Shown here: one piece after another, positions 8,443 through 15,729 of the stretch
Position numbering within the stretch: position 1 is the first letter of the stretch
Layout of the letters: each line of letters begins with the position of its first letter
Source: Galbibacter sp035306585
Lineage (GTDB): Bacteria > Bacteroidota > Bacteroidia > Flavobacteriales > Flavobacteriaceae
Direction of reading: 5' to 3'
Length of the DNA: 30,446 nucleotides
Assembly (NCBI RefSeq): GCF_035306585.1
Contig: NZ_DATGNU010000065.1
Coordinates: 1-30,446 of the forward strand
Program-made: the position numbers and the translations under genes
Notes under the pieces: model-generated
What the model was told of the DNA's origin: nothing
Database searches by the model: none
Seen by the model: only the letters and a program-made list of their open reading frames with translations

Positions 8443-8490
8443 AAGTATTCCACTTTATAAAAAGATATACAAAGGAAATCATTTTAAATT

Positions 8491-8498
8491 TAATTTTG
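8491..8498 (+). promoter_or_regulatory. Possible -7 element of the EamA gene
   Basis: TAATTTTG matches TAnnTTTG exactly and lies 28 nt before the ATG at 8527. No TTG is present at the expected -33 position. A short inverted repeat, GATCTTT (8500-8506) and AAAGATC (8514-8520), follows and would sit at the 5' end of the transcript. Confidence 0.35.
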
Positions 8499-8526
8499 GG
8501 ATCTTTGTCATCAAAAGATCGAATTT

Positions 8527-9429
8527 ATGGATAAAAGTAAATTAAAGTGGGTTTACCTGCTTTTTTTGTCTGTAATTTGGGGAAGCTCCTACATTTTAAT
8601 CAAAAAAGGTCTTGTTGGTTTATCACCCGTTCAATTGGGATCACTTCGGATTTTATTTTCCGCCATTTTTCTTTTATGTATTGGATTTAAGACAGCCTTC
8701 AGTTTAACATTTGTGCAATGGAAGTGGGTCGCATTATCTGTTTTTTGTGGGGTGTTTGCACCAGCTTAGTTATTCGCTTTTGCCGAAAAAGAAATTGATA
8801 GCAATATTGCGGCTATATTAAATTCTTTGGTTCCGTTGTTTACCATTCTGATTGGCTTTGTAGGTTTTAAAATTCGTTTTAATGGCAACCAATTAATAGG
8901 TGTAATTATTGGCTTGCTAGGGGCTGTTTTACTCATTGTGCAAGGTGCACGATTAAATCCTGGCCAGAATTACTTTTATTCATTATTCGTAATTCTGGCT
9001 GCTTCTCTCTACGCTACAAATGCCAATGTGATTAAATCCAAACTACAAGATGTATCGGTAAGAGCAATGTCGGTTGGTAGTTTTATGGTTATTGCCATAC
9101 CTGCCTTAGTGATATTAATCTGTACTGGCTTTTTGGATTCAAATAATTTCACGCAACCAAAGTTGGTAGATTCTTTAATTTATGTGGCTATTTTAGGGGT
9201 AGTTGGAACTGGGGTGACTATAATTGTTTTTAATCGGTTGATCCAGATTACTTCACCTGTGTTTTCTACTTCTGTAACCTATCTAGCACCTGTTGTAGGA
9301 ATTTTATGGGGTGTTTTAGATGGAGAGAAGTTTGGTGTGTTTCACCTTGGTGCTACTGTTGTTATACTCTTTGGAGTATATGGAGTAAATTCCAATAGGA
9401 GGAATAAAAAAGGAAATCCCCCAACCTGA
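8527..9429 (+). pseudogene. EamA/DMT-family transporter interrupted by an in-frame amber codon
   Basis: The reading frame encodes a 10-helix drug/metabolite transporter of the EamA family (two EamA repeats), which export or import small metabolites across the inner membrane. It is full length at 300 codons. Codon 81 (8767-8769) is TAG, preceded by GVFAPA and followed in the same frame by LFAFAEKEIDSNIAAILNSL. In relatives this place usually reads PAYLFA, so a Tyr codon changed by one base would explain it. The rest of the frame is intact, with no other stop or shift. The first part alone (80 residues) could not make a transporter; an internal start at 8827 would give 200 residues. The last codons lie in the terminator stem. 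A sequencing error, a recent mutation or readthrough are all possible. Confidence 0.85.
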
Positions 9430-9461
9430 TCCAGTAGACTGAGTTGGGGGATTTCCTTTTT
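9407..9461. terminator. Strong bidirectional terminator overlapping the EamA 3' end
   Basis: Perfect 19-bp arms, AAAAAGGAAATCCCCCAAC (9407-9425) and its complement at 9443-9461, are separated by a 17-nt loop. With T runs on either strand it should end both the EamA transcript and the convergent M16 transcript. The left arm encodes the last residues of the EamA protein, and the stop codon (9427-9429) lies in the loop. Confidence 0.9.
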
Positions 9462-9479
9462 GTCTATTATGCTACTTGA

Positions 9480-11543
9480 CTATTTAAAATCATCAGCAGT
9501 AAATTCAATATTAATCAACGCCTGAGAAAGTGTGTTTTCAACTGGCATACCACCAATAGATGCTTTCTTTAAGGTAGGTAACTTTATTCCGTCATATTCC
9601 TTATAATCAAACAGAAATGCTTCGTTTGTTTGACTTTGTCCACCCATGGATGTCACGGATTGTTCTTTGAGCTTCAACCCATTGTCCACATCGTAAAAAT
9701 AGGAGGTGCTAATTACTTCCCCTGGGACATCGATCTGATAGGCATCTTTTCCTTCGACTTTAGCAATACCTGCAAGGGTAGCATTTTGGTTGCTAAGTAA
9801 CGTAAGCTCAGGGAAAACACCTACACTGTTCTGGAGGTCCTTGATCATCTGTGGTGAAATAGGCACAGTATTGGGACCTTGTTTTATGAGAGTTTCCTGA
9901 TCATTGATAAGCACCGACATCATCGGATTTCCATTCATCTTTATTACCTGAGCATAGTTATCTGAAGTTCTATTCTCAATAATCTCCAATGATCCTCCAT
10001 TGATACTAGTTGAATAGATCGTTTGTATGGAGGATAAACTAGCAACTTTATCCTTTCCGCCAATGGCATTTAGGTAGTTATTTAAAACGCTTTGAACCGT
10101 TAATCCATCTGGAATCTTCTGCTCAAAGTTTGGTTTTTCAACTGGATTGGCAAAGGTGTCAAAGTACAACATAGGAATACCAGTAGCTTCTAATTTAGAG
10201 GCTACTTCGCTACCTTTTCCTGCGATAACCACCCGAGCATTATCCGCTTTAAAGTATTTATTAGCCACGCGTAGGACATCTTCAGCAGTAACTGCATTTA
10301 TTTTTTCCAGATAGGTTTTGTAAAAATCTTTAGGGAGTCCTTTTGTTTCAATATTAAGCGCATAGCGAGCAACCGTAGAAGGATTCTCTAAAGCAAGTAC
10401 GAAATTACCAAGATATTTTGCTTTGGCATTTGCTAGATCTTTTTCAGATGCCTTTTGCGTACGGATGCGTTTGATCTCCTTGAAAAATTCAACAACCGCA
10501 CTGTCGGTAACTGCATTGCGAACACTTGTTGATGCCGAAAATGTTGATGCGTTATGAGTGTTTGTTTGTAAACTCGATCTAGCACCATAGGTAAACCCGT
10601 GTTCTTCTCTTAAATTCATATTTAAATAACTAGAGAAACCGCCACCCAATATATGGTTTGCAATTAGCGCAGCGTGATAATCAGGATCACTCATTTTTAA
10701 ATCGACCATATTGGTGACTTCGATCTCCGATTGAACTGCATTTGGCATGTCGATAAAGTTAATCTGAGAATACTGAACATCCTTTGGGGCTGTATAGGCG
10801 TACTGCGGTGCTTTTTCAGCTTTCCAATCAGCAAAATACTCTTTTACAAGCTTTTTGGTAGTCTTCCCATCGACATCTCCAACAATTACTAGATATGCCT
10901 TGGCTGGCTTAAAATAGGTATTGTAAAAATTGATCACATCGTTGAGTTGAATGTTGTTGATGGTCTCTTGTGAAACAAATTCTCCATATGGGTGATCTAA
11001 ACCAAAAGTCAAAGCTCCAGAAACTCTTCGTTGAATGACAGAAACATTTTTTTCACCAGATTTAATACTCTCTATAAGTTGCGTTTTCTTTTTATCGAAT
11101 TCCTCTTGAGTGAACACAGGATTGATAGCTCCATCGGCAAGAAGTTCTAAAATTTCTGGAAAGTACTTGGAGAGTGAATTCGCTCCAGCGCTCTGTGAAC
11201 CGTACCATATATTAGCGCCTAGGTAATCTACTTTTTCATTGAAATCATCTTTACTCATCTTGGCAGTTCCAGTACCTAACATTTCTCCTGTAAGAGATGA
11301 TACCCCTGCTTTTTCACCTTCCAAAATTGGACTGTTGTCAATGGTTAGTGTCATAGAGACTTTGGGTAATTTATGGTTTTCAACCACCATTACCTTTAGT
11401 CCATTGTCAAGTTTAAATGTATAAGGTTTTTCTATGTTTATGGTAGGAGCGGGTCCTGGTGTAGGTTGAATTGACCTGTCGATTTGTGCAAAAGTGAAAC
11501 TTGCACAGAAACTTAGAAAAAACGTGAATATAGTTGTCTTCAT
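9480..11543 (-). CDS. M16-family peptidase homologue, non-catalytic, with extra C-terminal domain
   Basis: The 687-residue exported protein has a signal peptide ending near FAQ (about residue 20) and two M16 (insulinase/processing-peptidase-like) domains at roughly 35-240 and 240-470. At the site of the zinc motif HxxEH it reads GEKAGVSSLTGEMLGTG, so zinc-binding His residues are absent. The second half keeps GFTYGARSSL, the conserved substrate-side region of partner subunits. From about residue 480 onward there is a further domain of about 205 residues (YLNAIGGKDKVASLSSIQT, then beta-rich) that resembles LolA/outer-membrane-lipoprotein-sorting folds. It starts 5 nt after the catalytic M16 gene, so the two probably form a heterodimer like MPP alpha/beta or bacterial M16 pairs. 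The cellular substrate is unknown; the location is periplasmic. Confidence 0.88.
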   Translation of the reverse strand: MKTTIFTFFLSFCASFTFAQIDRSIQPTPGPAPTINIEKPYTFKLDNGLKVMVVENHKLPKVSMTLTIDNSPILEGEKAGVSSLTGEMLGTGTAKMSKDDFNEKVDYLGANIWYGSQSAGANSLSKYFPEILELLADGAINPVFTQEEFDKKKTQLIESIKSGEKNVSVIQRRVSGALTFGLDHPYGEFVSQETINNIQLNDVINFYNTYFKPAKAYLVIVGDVDGKTTKKLVKEYFADWKAEKAPQYAYTAPKDVQYSQINFIDMPNAVQSEIEVTNMVDLKMSDPDYHAALIANHILGGGFSSYLNMNLREEHGFTYGARSSLQTNTHNASTFSASTSVRNAVTDSAVVEFFKEIKRIRTQKASEKDLANAKAKYLGNFVLALENPSTVARYALNIETKGLPKDFYKTYLEKINAVTAEDVLRVANKYFKADNARVVIAGKGSEVASKLEATGIPMLYFDTFANPVEKPNFEQKIPDGLTVQSVLNNYLNAIGGKDKVASLSSIQTIYSTSINGGSLEIIENRTSDNYAQVIKMNGNPMMSVLINDQETLIKQGPNTVPISPQMIKDLQNSVGVFPELTLLSNQNATLAGIAKVEGKDAYQIDVPGEVISTSYFYDVDNGLKLKEQSVTSMGGQSQTNEAFLFDYKEYDGIKLPTLKKASIGGMPVENTLSQALINIEFTADDFK

Positions 11544-11548
11544 TTGAA

Positions 11549-12874
11549 TTAATTATTTGTTGGTTGTGGAAGATATTCCAATCTTAGGCGTTGGTTCTTT
11601 TGCAAGTATTTGTTAGCGACTTCTTTGATATCCTCTCTGGTAATTCCTCGGTAAATTTCAATCTCTGAATTGATAAGGTTCGTATCGTCGTACAACATAT
11701 AATAGGTTGCTAATGAACTCGCAATACCTGACATGCTAGAATTGGAATTCACAAAATCATTTTCCATTTTGTTTTGTAACTTCTGAAAGTCCGACTCAGA
11801 GATTAGCTCTGTTTGAACCTTTGCAATTTCCATATCAATTTCTTTTTCGAGTTGTTCGAGGGGGATGTCCCCTAATGGAAGTGCAAAGATGTTATACATG
11901 CTATAATCTTCCATAGTTCTATTGAATGCAAAAACCTGTAAGGCTGATTTATTCTCATCCACCATGGTTTTGTAAAGTTTTGAAGTTTTTCCATCACTTA
12001 GGTAGGTAGCAATCATATTAAGAACATAAGAATCACGCTCGGTCATGGCTGGAGTTCGATAACAAAGTGCAAGAGCCGGAATTTGAATATTAGAATCATA
12101 TTCTGTTGAGGTGATTTGTTCAGTAATAGGATCTTCTTTTGCGAAACCTCTTTCTATTGGAGCTCCTTTAGGAATGGAGCCAAAATATTGGTTAATCATT
12201 TTTTTAACCTCGGGAACATCGATATCCCCTGCCACCACTAGGACAGCATTATTTGGGACATAATATTTGTCATTAAATGCCTTAAATTCCTCAAGAGTGG
12301 CAGCATCTAAGTGCTCCATAGATCCAATAACACTAAACTGATAGGGGTGTTTTTTGAAAAGGTGGGGTTGTACGGCAATACCATAACTTAATGCCCCATA
12401 AGGTGAATTGTCAATTCGTTGTCTCTTTTCTTCTTTGACAACTTCATTTTGAGTGTCAACACCGATTTGATTGATCACCGGGTGCAGTAATCTCTCGGAT
12501 TCCATCCATAAACCTAGTTCAACGTTGTTAGACGGAAATACCTCGTAGTAGTACGTTCTATCAGCGGTGGTGTTGGCATTGTTACTTCCGCCATTTGCAC
12601 TGACGATGTTAAACCATTCTCCTCTTTCAATATTTTCTGTACCTTCAAATAAAAGGTGTTCAAAGAAGTGTGCAAAACCAGTTCTTTCTGGGTTTTCGTC
12701 TTTAGCACCTACATGGTACATCACCGAAGTAGTTACTACCGGAGCAGAATTGTCTTGATGAAGGATCACATGCATCCCATTGGCCAGATCATACTCCTCA
12801 AACTCGATTTGCTGTGCTGTTGAAGGCCAACACAGCATTGAAAAAATCGCGATGGCGATTAAATTGTTTCTCAT
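11549..12874 (-). CDS. M16-family zinc metallopeptidase, catalytic subunit
   Basis: The 441-residue protein has a cleavable signal (about 1-20, ending STAQ) and a two-domain M16 fold. The inverted zinc motif is intact: H69-F-F-E72-H73 within TGFAHFFEHLLFEGTENI. The distal zinc-ligand Glu is in NEVVKEEKRQRID, about 75 residues later. The second domain has the usual ALCYRTPAMTERDSYVL and DGKTSKLYKTMV blocks. It should degrade or process peptides in the periplasm. It is the first gene of a two-gene unit: the downstream non-catalytic homologue starts 5 nt after its stop. AATCGC/GCGATT repeats surround its start codon. Length is typical for single bacterial M16 subunits. Confidence 0.93.
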   Translation of the reverse strand: MRNNLIAIAIFSMLCWPSTAQQIEFEEYDLANGMHVILHQDNSAPVVTTSVMYHVGAKDENPERTGFAHFFEHLLFEGTENIERGEWFNIVSANGGSNNANTTADRTYYYEVFPSNNVELGLWMESERLLHPVINQIGVDTQNEVVKEEKRQRIDNSPYGALSYGIAVQPHLFKKHPYQFSVIGSMEHLDAATLEEFKAFNDKYYVPNNAVLVVAGDIDVPEVKKMINQYFGSIPKGAPIERGFAKEDPITEQITSTEYDSNIQIPALALCYRTPAMTERDSYVLNMIATYLSDGKTSKLYKTMVDENKSALQVFAFNRTMEDYSMYNIFALPLGDIPLEQLEKEIDMEIAKVQTELISESDFQKLQNKMENDFVNSNSSMSGIASSLATYYMLYDDTNLINSEIEIYRGITREDIKEVANKYLQKNQRLRLEYLPQPTNN

Positions 12875-13244
12875 AAGTAAATTGGTTTGTTATTTGCGTT
12901 TTTTTAATCGCTGTATGTTAATTTGATCACAGAAGCGATTAAAATTGTTGTGAAATTTAGTAAAAATATTGCGTTCTACTCCGAATTTTTGAAGGTTATT
13001 TTCTTTGTAAAGCGTCTATTTAATTAAGGTTTTCCGTAATATTATGAGTAAAGTATCTGTCAATGCTTAATTTGGAGAAATAACTTTCTAAATGCTAATA
13101 CCTTTATTTGAGGGACAGGTTTTTTACTGATTCCGAATTTTCGTGGGTGATTGACTGCGTTTAGTTTTAAAAAATGACTTACTTTTTACGCTTGCAATCG
13201 TATTTTTTTGTACCTTAAATGTCGTAATTTCAAAATTTTAGCTC
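12875..13244. other. Divergent intergenic region, 370 nt
   Basis: No reading frame of note lies here. On the M16 side there is a perfect 11-bp inverted repeat, TTTTAATCGCT (12902-12912) and AGCGATTAAAA (12934-12944). I could not find a clean TAnnTTTG on the minus strand for the M16 genes. On the plus strand, near 13190-13220, TTG and TACCTTAA in an AT-rich stretch could serve the membrane-protein gene, but spacing and sequence fit the consensus poorly. The rest is AT-rich and without recognisable features. Confidence 0.6.
12902..12944. repeat. Inverted repeat upstream of the M16 pair
   Basis: Perfect 11-nt arms, TTTTAATCGCT and AGCGATTAAAA, flank 21 nt. The core AATCGC/GCGATT appears again as a closer pair (12845-12850 and 12855-12860) just inside the M16 coding sequence, so four half-sites lie within about 100 nt. 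It could be a regulator site or an mRNA leader hairpin. Confidence 0.55.
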
Positions 13245-13706
13245 ATGAACCCAGAAAGATTATACATCAGGTATGGGCTTTTCATCGCAATTGCTTTGAT
13301 TGCCTATTTTTTAATTCTTAAACTAGTAGGATTACACGAAGTGATATGGCTACGGCTGTTTAATGGGGTTATAGTAGCATATGGAATATACGCTGTTATT
13401 CGTATGCGAAGGATTTTGGAGAAAGATAATTTTCACTATCACAATGGGTTTAAAACAGGGGTAATGACCGGGTTTTTAGCGACCATAGCTTTTGTGTTGT
13501 TTATGGCCACTTATATGTATCACCTTGATACTCATTTCGCTGAAACTATCATCAATACATGGATTCGAGATTATAATCAAGGACCAGGAGTTTTAGTGTT
13601 TATTCTACTGATAGAGGGTTTTGCGTCTACTGTTGTCCTTACGTTGGCTTTTATGCAGAAGTTCAAGCCTAGTTGGAACCTAAAAAAAACTTTCCAAAAG
13701 GCATAA
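13245..13706 (+). CDS. Small four-helix membrane protein, DUF4199-like
   Basis: The 153-residue protein has four hydrophobic segments (about 9-27, 33-53, 73-93 and 117-138) and a basic C-terminus (KFKPSWNLKKTFQKA), consistent with an inner-membrane protein. The layout and a glycine-rich NGFKTGVMTGF block in the third segment resemble the Bacteroidota DUF4199 family, whose function is unknown; this is from memory of the family pattern and not certain. The ATG start follows an AT-rich leader. It is a stand-alone gene: divergent from the M16 pair and followed after a few bases by the promoter of rplU. Confidence 0.75.
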   Translation: MNPERLYIRYGLFIAIALIAYFLILKLVGLHEVIWLRLFNGVIVAYGIYAVIRMRRILEKDNFHYHNGFKTGVMTGFLATIAFVLFMATYMYHLDTHFAETIINTWIRDYNQGPGVLVFILLIEGFASTVVLTLAFMQKFKPSWNLKKTFQKA

Positions 13707-13711
13707 AAACA

Positions 13712-13742
13712 TTTGTTCTTTAATGATTTAGAAGTATATTTG
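13712..13742 (+). promoter_or_regulatory. Promoter of rplU-rpmA
   Basis: TTTG (13712-13715), a 19-nt spacer and TATATTTG (13735-13742) match the Bacteroidota housekeeping promoter exactly, both elements and spacing. Transcription should begin near 13746-13750, giving a leader of about 50-55 nt before the rplU ATG at 13802. L21 leaders in other bacteria can carry autoregulatory structure; none is obvious here. Confidence 0.8.
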
Positions 13743-13801
13743 CACCCGCTTAATTTAATTAGGCCAAGTTATATATTGATTAAATTATTAATTCATAAGC
13801 T

Positions 13802-14467
13802 ATGTATGCAATTGTAGAGATAGCAGGGCAGCAATTTAAAGTTGCGAAAGATCAAAAGGTATTTGTACACCGTTTGGCTTCTGAAGAAGGAGACAAGGTT
13901 TCATTTGACAACGTTCTTTTGTTGGATAATGACGGTGAAGTAACCGTTGGCGCCCCAGCTATAGACGGAGCCGCAGTAGAGGCAAAAGTCATCAAGCACC
14001 TAAAGGGTGATAAGGTAATTGTTTTTAAGAAGAAAAGACGTAAAGGTTTTCGCAAGAAAAACGGACACAGACAATCTCTTACTGAAATAGTTATTGAGAA
14101 CATCGTAAGTAGTGGTGCTAAAAAAGCAGCACCTAAGAAAAAGGCTGCTCCTAAAAAAGAAGAAGCTAAGCCAGCTGCTGAAAAAGCAGCACCTAAGAAA
14201 AAAGCCGCTTCCAAAAAGGGAGACGATTTGAAAAAAATTGAAGGAATAGGGCCTAAAGCTGCTGAGGCTTTAGTAAACGCTGGAGTGGACACTTTCGCTA
14301 AGTTGGCAAAAAAGTCTGCGGATCAGGTAAAAGAAATTTTAACTCAAGCAAGTTCGACACTTGCACATTTGGATCCTGGAACATGGGCTGAGCAAGCTGA
14401 TCTAGCTGCCAATGGCAAATGGGATGAGCTTAAAGAATTACAAGATCAATTAAACGGAGGGAAATAA
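13802..14467 (+). CDS. rplU: Ribosomal protein L21 with C-terminal HhH extension
   Basis: L21 is a 50S subunit protein that binds 23S rRNA. Residues 1 to about 103 are a complete L21 (MYAIVEIAGQQFKVAKDQKV; later FKKKRRKGFRKKNGHRQ, the rRNA-binding loop). Normal L21 ends there. This one has 221 residues: a Lys/Ala/Pro-rich linker (about 105-140, repeated KKAAPKKKA) and then DDLKKIEGIGPKAAEALVNAG, a helix-hairpin-helix of the kind found in DNA- or RNA-binding proteins. A helical end rich in Trp, Ala and Asp follows. Extended L21 proteins of this type occur in Bacteroidota. Two copies of a 22-nt sequence in the linker are 60 nt apart. It heads the rplU-rpmA operon. Confidence 0.96.
   Translation: MYAIVEIAGQQFKVAKDQKVFVHRLASEEGDKVSFDNVLLLDNDGEVTVGAPAIDGAAVEAKVIKHLKGDKVIVFKKKRRKGFRKKNGHRQSLTEIVIENIVSSGAKKAAPKKKAAPKKEEAKPAAEKAAPKKKAASKKGDDLKKIEGIGPKAAEALVNAGVDTFAKLAKKSADQVKEILTQASSTLAHLDPGTWAEQADLAANGKWDELKELQDQLNGGK
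14121..14202 (+). repeat. Direct repeat in the rplU linker
   Basis: AAAAAGCAGCACCTAAGAAA plus two more A occurs at 14121-14142 and 14181-14202, exactly 60 nt (20 codons) apart, and encodes the repeated KKAAPKK linker. In-frame repeats of this kind allow linker length to change by recombination without frameshift. Confidence 0.85.
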
Positions 14468-14536
14468 TTCTCCTATTGGTTTTAAAATAAAGTTTAACAA
14501 GTCTTGGATTGCACAAGATATTAAAACACAATAGAA

Positions 14537-14797
14537 ATGGCACACAAAAAAGGTGTTGGTAGTTCCAAGAACGGTAGAGAATCAGAATCGAAACGCTTAG
14601 GTGTTAAGATTTACGGAGGACAAGCCGCTATTGCTGGAAATATCATCGTACGACAAAGAGGTACTTCACACAATCCTGGTGAAAATGTATATATGGGAAA
14701 AGACCATACATTACACGCTAAGGTTGATGGTGTTGTAAAATTTGAAAAGAAAAGAAATAACAAATCGTATGTTTCAGTAGTTCCTGCTGAAGCTTAA
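14537..14797 (+). CDS. rpmA: Ribosomal protein L27
   Basis: L27 is a 50S protein whose N-terminus reaches toward the peptidyl-transferase centre. The 86-residue sequence MAHKKGVGSSKNGRESESKR through GNIIVRQRGTSHNPGENV is a canonical L27 of normal length. It begins with the mature AHKKG form and has no cleavable N-terminal extension like that in Firmicutes. It lies 69 nt after rplU, the usual bacterial order, and is followed by an intrinsic terminator. Confidence 0.98.
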   Translation: MAHKKGVGSSKNGRESESKRLGVKIYGGQAAIAGNIIVRQRGTSHNPGENVYMGKDHTLHAKVDGVVKFEKKRNNKSYVSVVPAEA

Positions 14798-14821
14798 TTA
14801 GTTTCTAATCTTATAATGAAG

Positions 14822-14848
14822 AGCCTTCCATTTTGGGGGGCTTTTTTT
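14822..14848 (+). terminator. Terminator of rplU-rpmA
   Basis: AGCCTTCC (14822-14829) pairs with GGGGGGCT (14835-14842), with two G-U pairs, around an ATTTT loop, followed by a run of T. It lies 24 nt after the rpmA stop. Confidence 0.85.
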
Positions 14849-15052
14849 ATGGATTTAATTGAAATTACAACCTAAAAGAGCCATTAACATTCAGGTATCT
14901 TTAATAGGGTTATTCGATTATCTAAAGGTGTTACAGCTTGCCTAAGAAACCGGAACTTTAGGAAAATACTGTAAAAATTCACCAAAAAAGACTATTAAAT
15001 TGTAATATTATTAATATCTTAGAATAACTAATTTTATCAAAATAAGAGTATT

Positions 15053-15637
15053 ATGAAAAAATCTGTAATTTCTTCATGTTTAGCAATAGCAGTTTTATGC
15101 TCAAGTTGCTTAGGGTCGTTCAGTGCATTTAATGGTCTAAAGGATTGGAATCATCAAGTTTCCAGTAACAAATTCGTCAACAACTTGGTTTTCTGGGTAT
15201 TGTGGATTGTTCCCGTTTATGGAATCTTCATGTTAGGGGATTTAATTATCTTCAACACTATTGAATTCTGGACTGGTTCAAATCCGATCGCTATGAAGCC
15301 AGGAGAGAAAGAAACACAAATTGTAGTTGACAATGGTAACACTTTCAAAATGGTAGCTACTCAAAACAGAATGGAGATCGAAATCGTGGATGGACCAAGA
15401 AAAGGAGAACGTGTTGACTTGGTTTATAAACCAAGCGAAAAATCTTGGAGTGCTATCAAGGCAAATGGGGAAGTTATTGAATTAGCCACTATGAAGGATG
15501 GTATGTATGTAGTGAATCTGCCTAATGGTGAAGCTGTTGAGATAAATCCTAATATGACTAAAGAAGAAGCAATGGCTCAAATACAAGCTAAATCTGATTG
15601 CCAGTATGAGGAAGCTATGTTTGCTTTGGCAAAATAA
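15053..15637 (+). CDS. DUF3332-family lipoprotein-like protein
   Basis: The 194-residue protein has a signal sequence ending in SSCLGSF, with C19 the likely lipidated residue. The CLGSF start of the mature part followed by a DWN motif and a long hydrophobic segment (about 44-70, FWVLWIVPVYGIFMLGDLII) is the pattern I know from DUF3332 proteins, whose function is unknown. The C-terminal two-thirds is a soluble beta-rich domain (KMVATQNRMEIEIVDGPRKG) ending in a short Cys-containing helix (KSDCQYEEAMFALAK). The lipobox is not ideal (C at position -3), so lipidation is less sure than the family match. It is a single gene between terminators; the 204 nt upstream of it are AT-rich with no clear promoter. 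Confidence 0.8.
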   Translation: MKKSVISSCLAIAVLCSSCLGSFSAFNGLKDWNHQVSSNKFVNNLVFWVLWIVPVYGIFMLGDLIIFNTIEFWTGSNPIAMKPGEKETQIVVDNGNTFKMVATQNRMEIEIVDGPRKGERVDLVYKPSEKSWSAIKANGEVIELATMKDGMYVVNLPNGEAVEINPNMTKEEAMAQIQAKSDCQYEEAMFALAK

Positions 15638-15694
15638 GGATTTACTGTAAAAATAACGGGAGATTTCGGTCTTCCATCTTAAAACCTTTTAACG

Positions 15695-15729
15695 GGAGGC
15701 TGAGCACATGTCGGCCTCCTGTTTTTTTT
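15695..15729 (+). terminator. Terminator of the DUF3332-like gene
   Basis: GGAGGCTGA (15695-15703) pairs with TCGGCCTCC (15711-15719), with one G-U pair, around GCACATG. A T-rich tail follows and runs into the end of the convergent acyl-CoA oxidase gene, whose TAA stop lies in the tail (15728-15730). Confidence 0.85.

Noticed and set aside
13852..14292. 146-codon open frame on the minus strand across rplU
   Set aside because: It is antisense to the Lys/Ala-rich L21 linker; its Phe/Ala/Leu-rich composition is the mirror of AAA/GCT codons and it has no features of a real protein.
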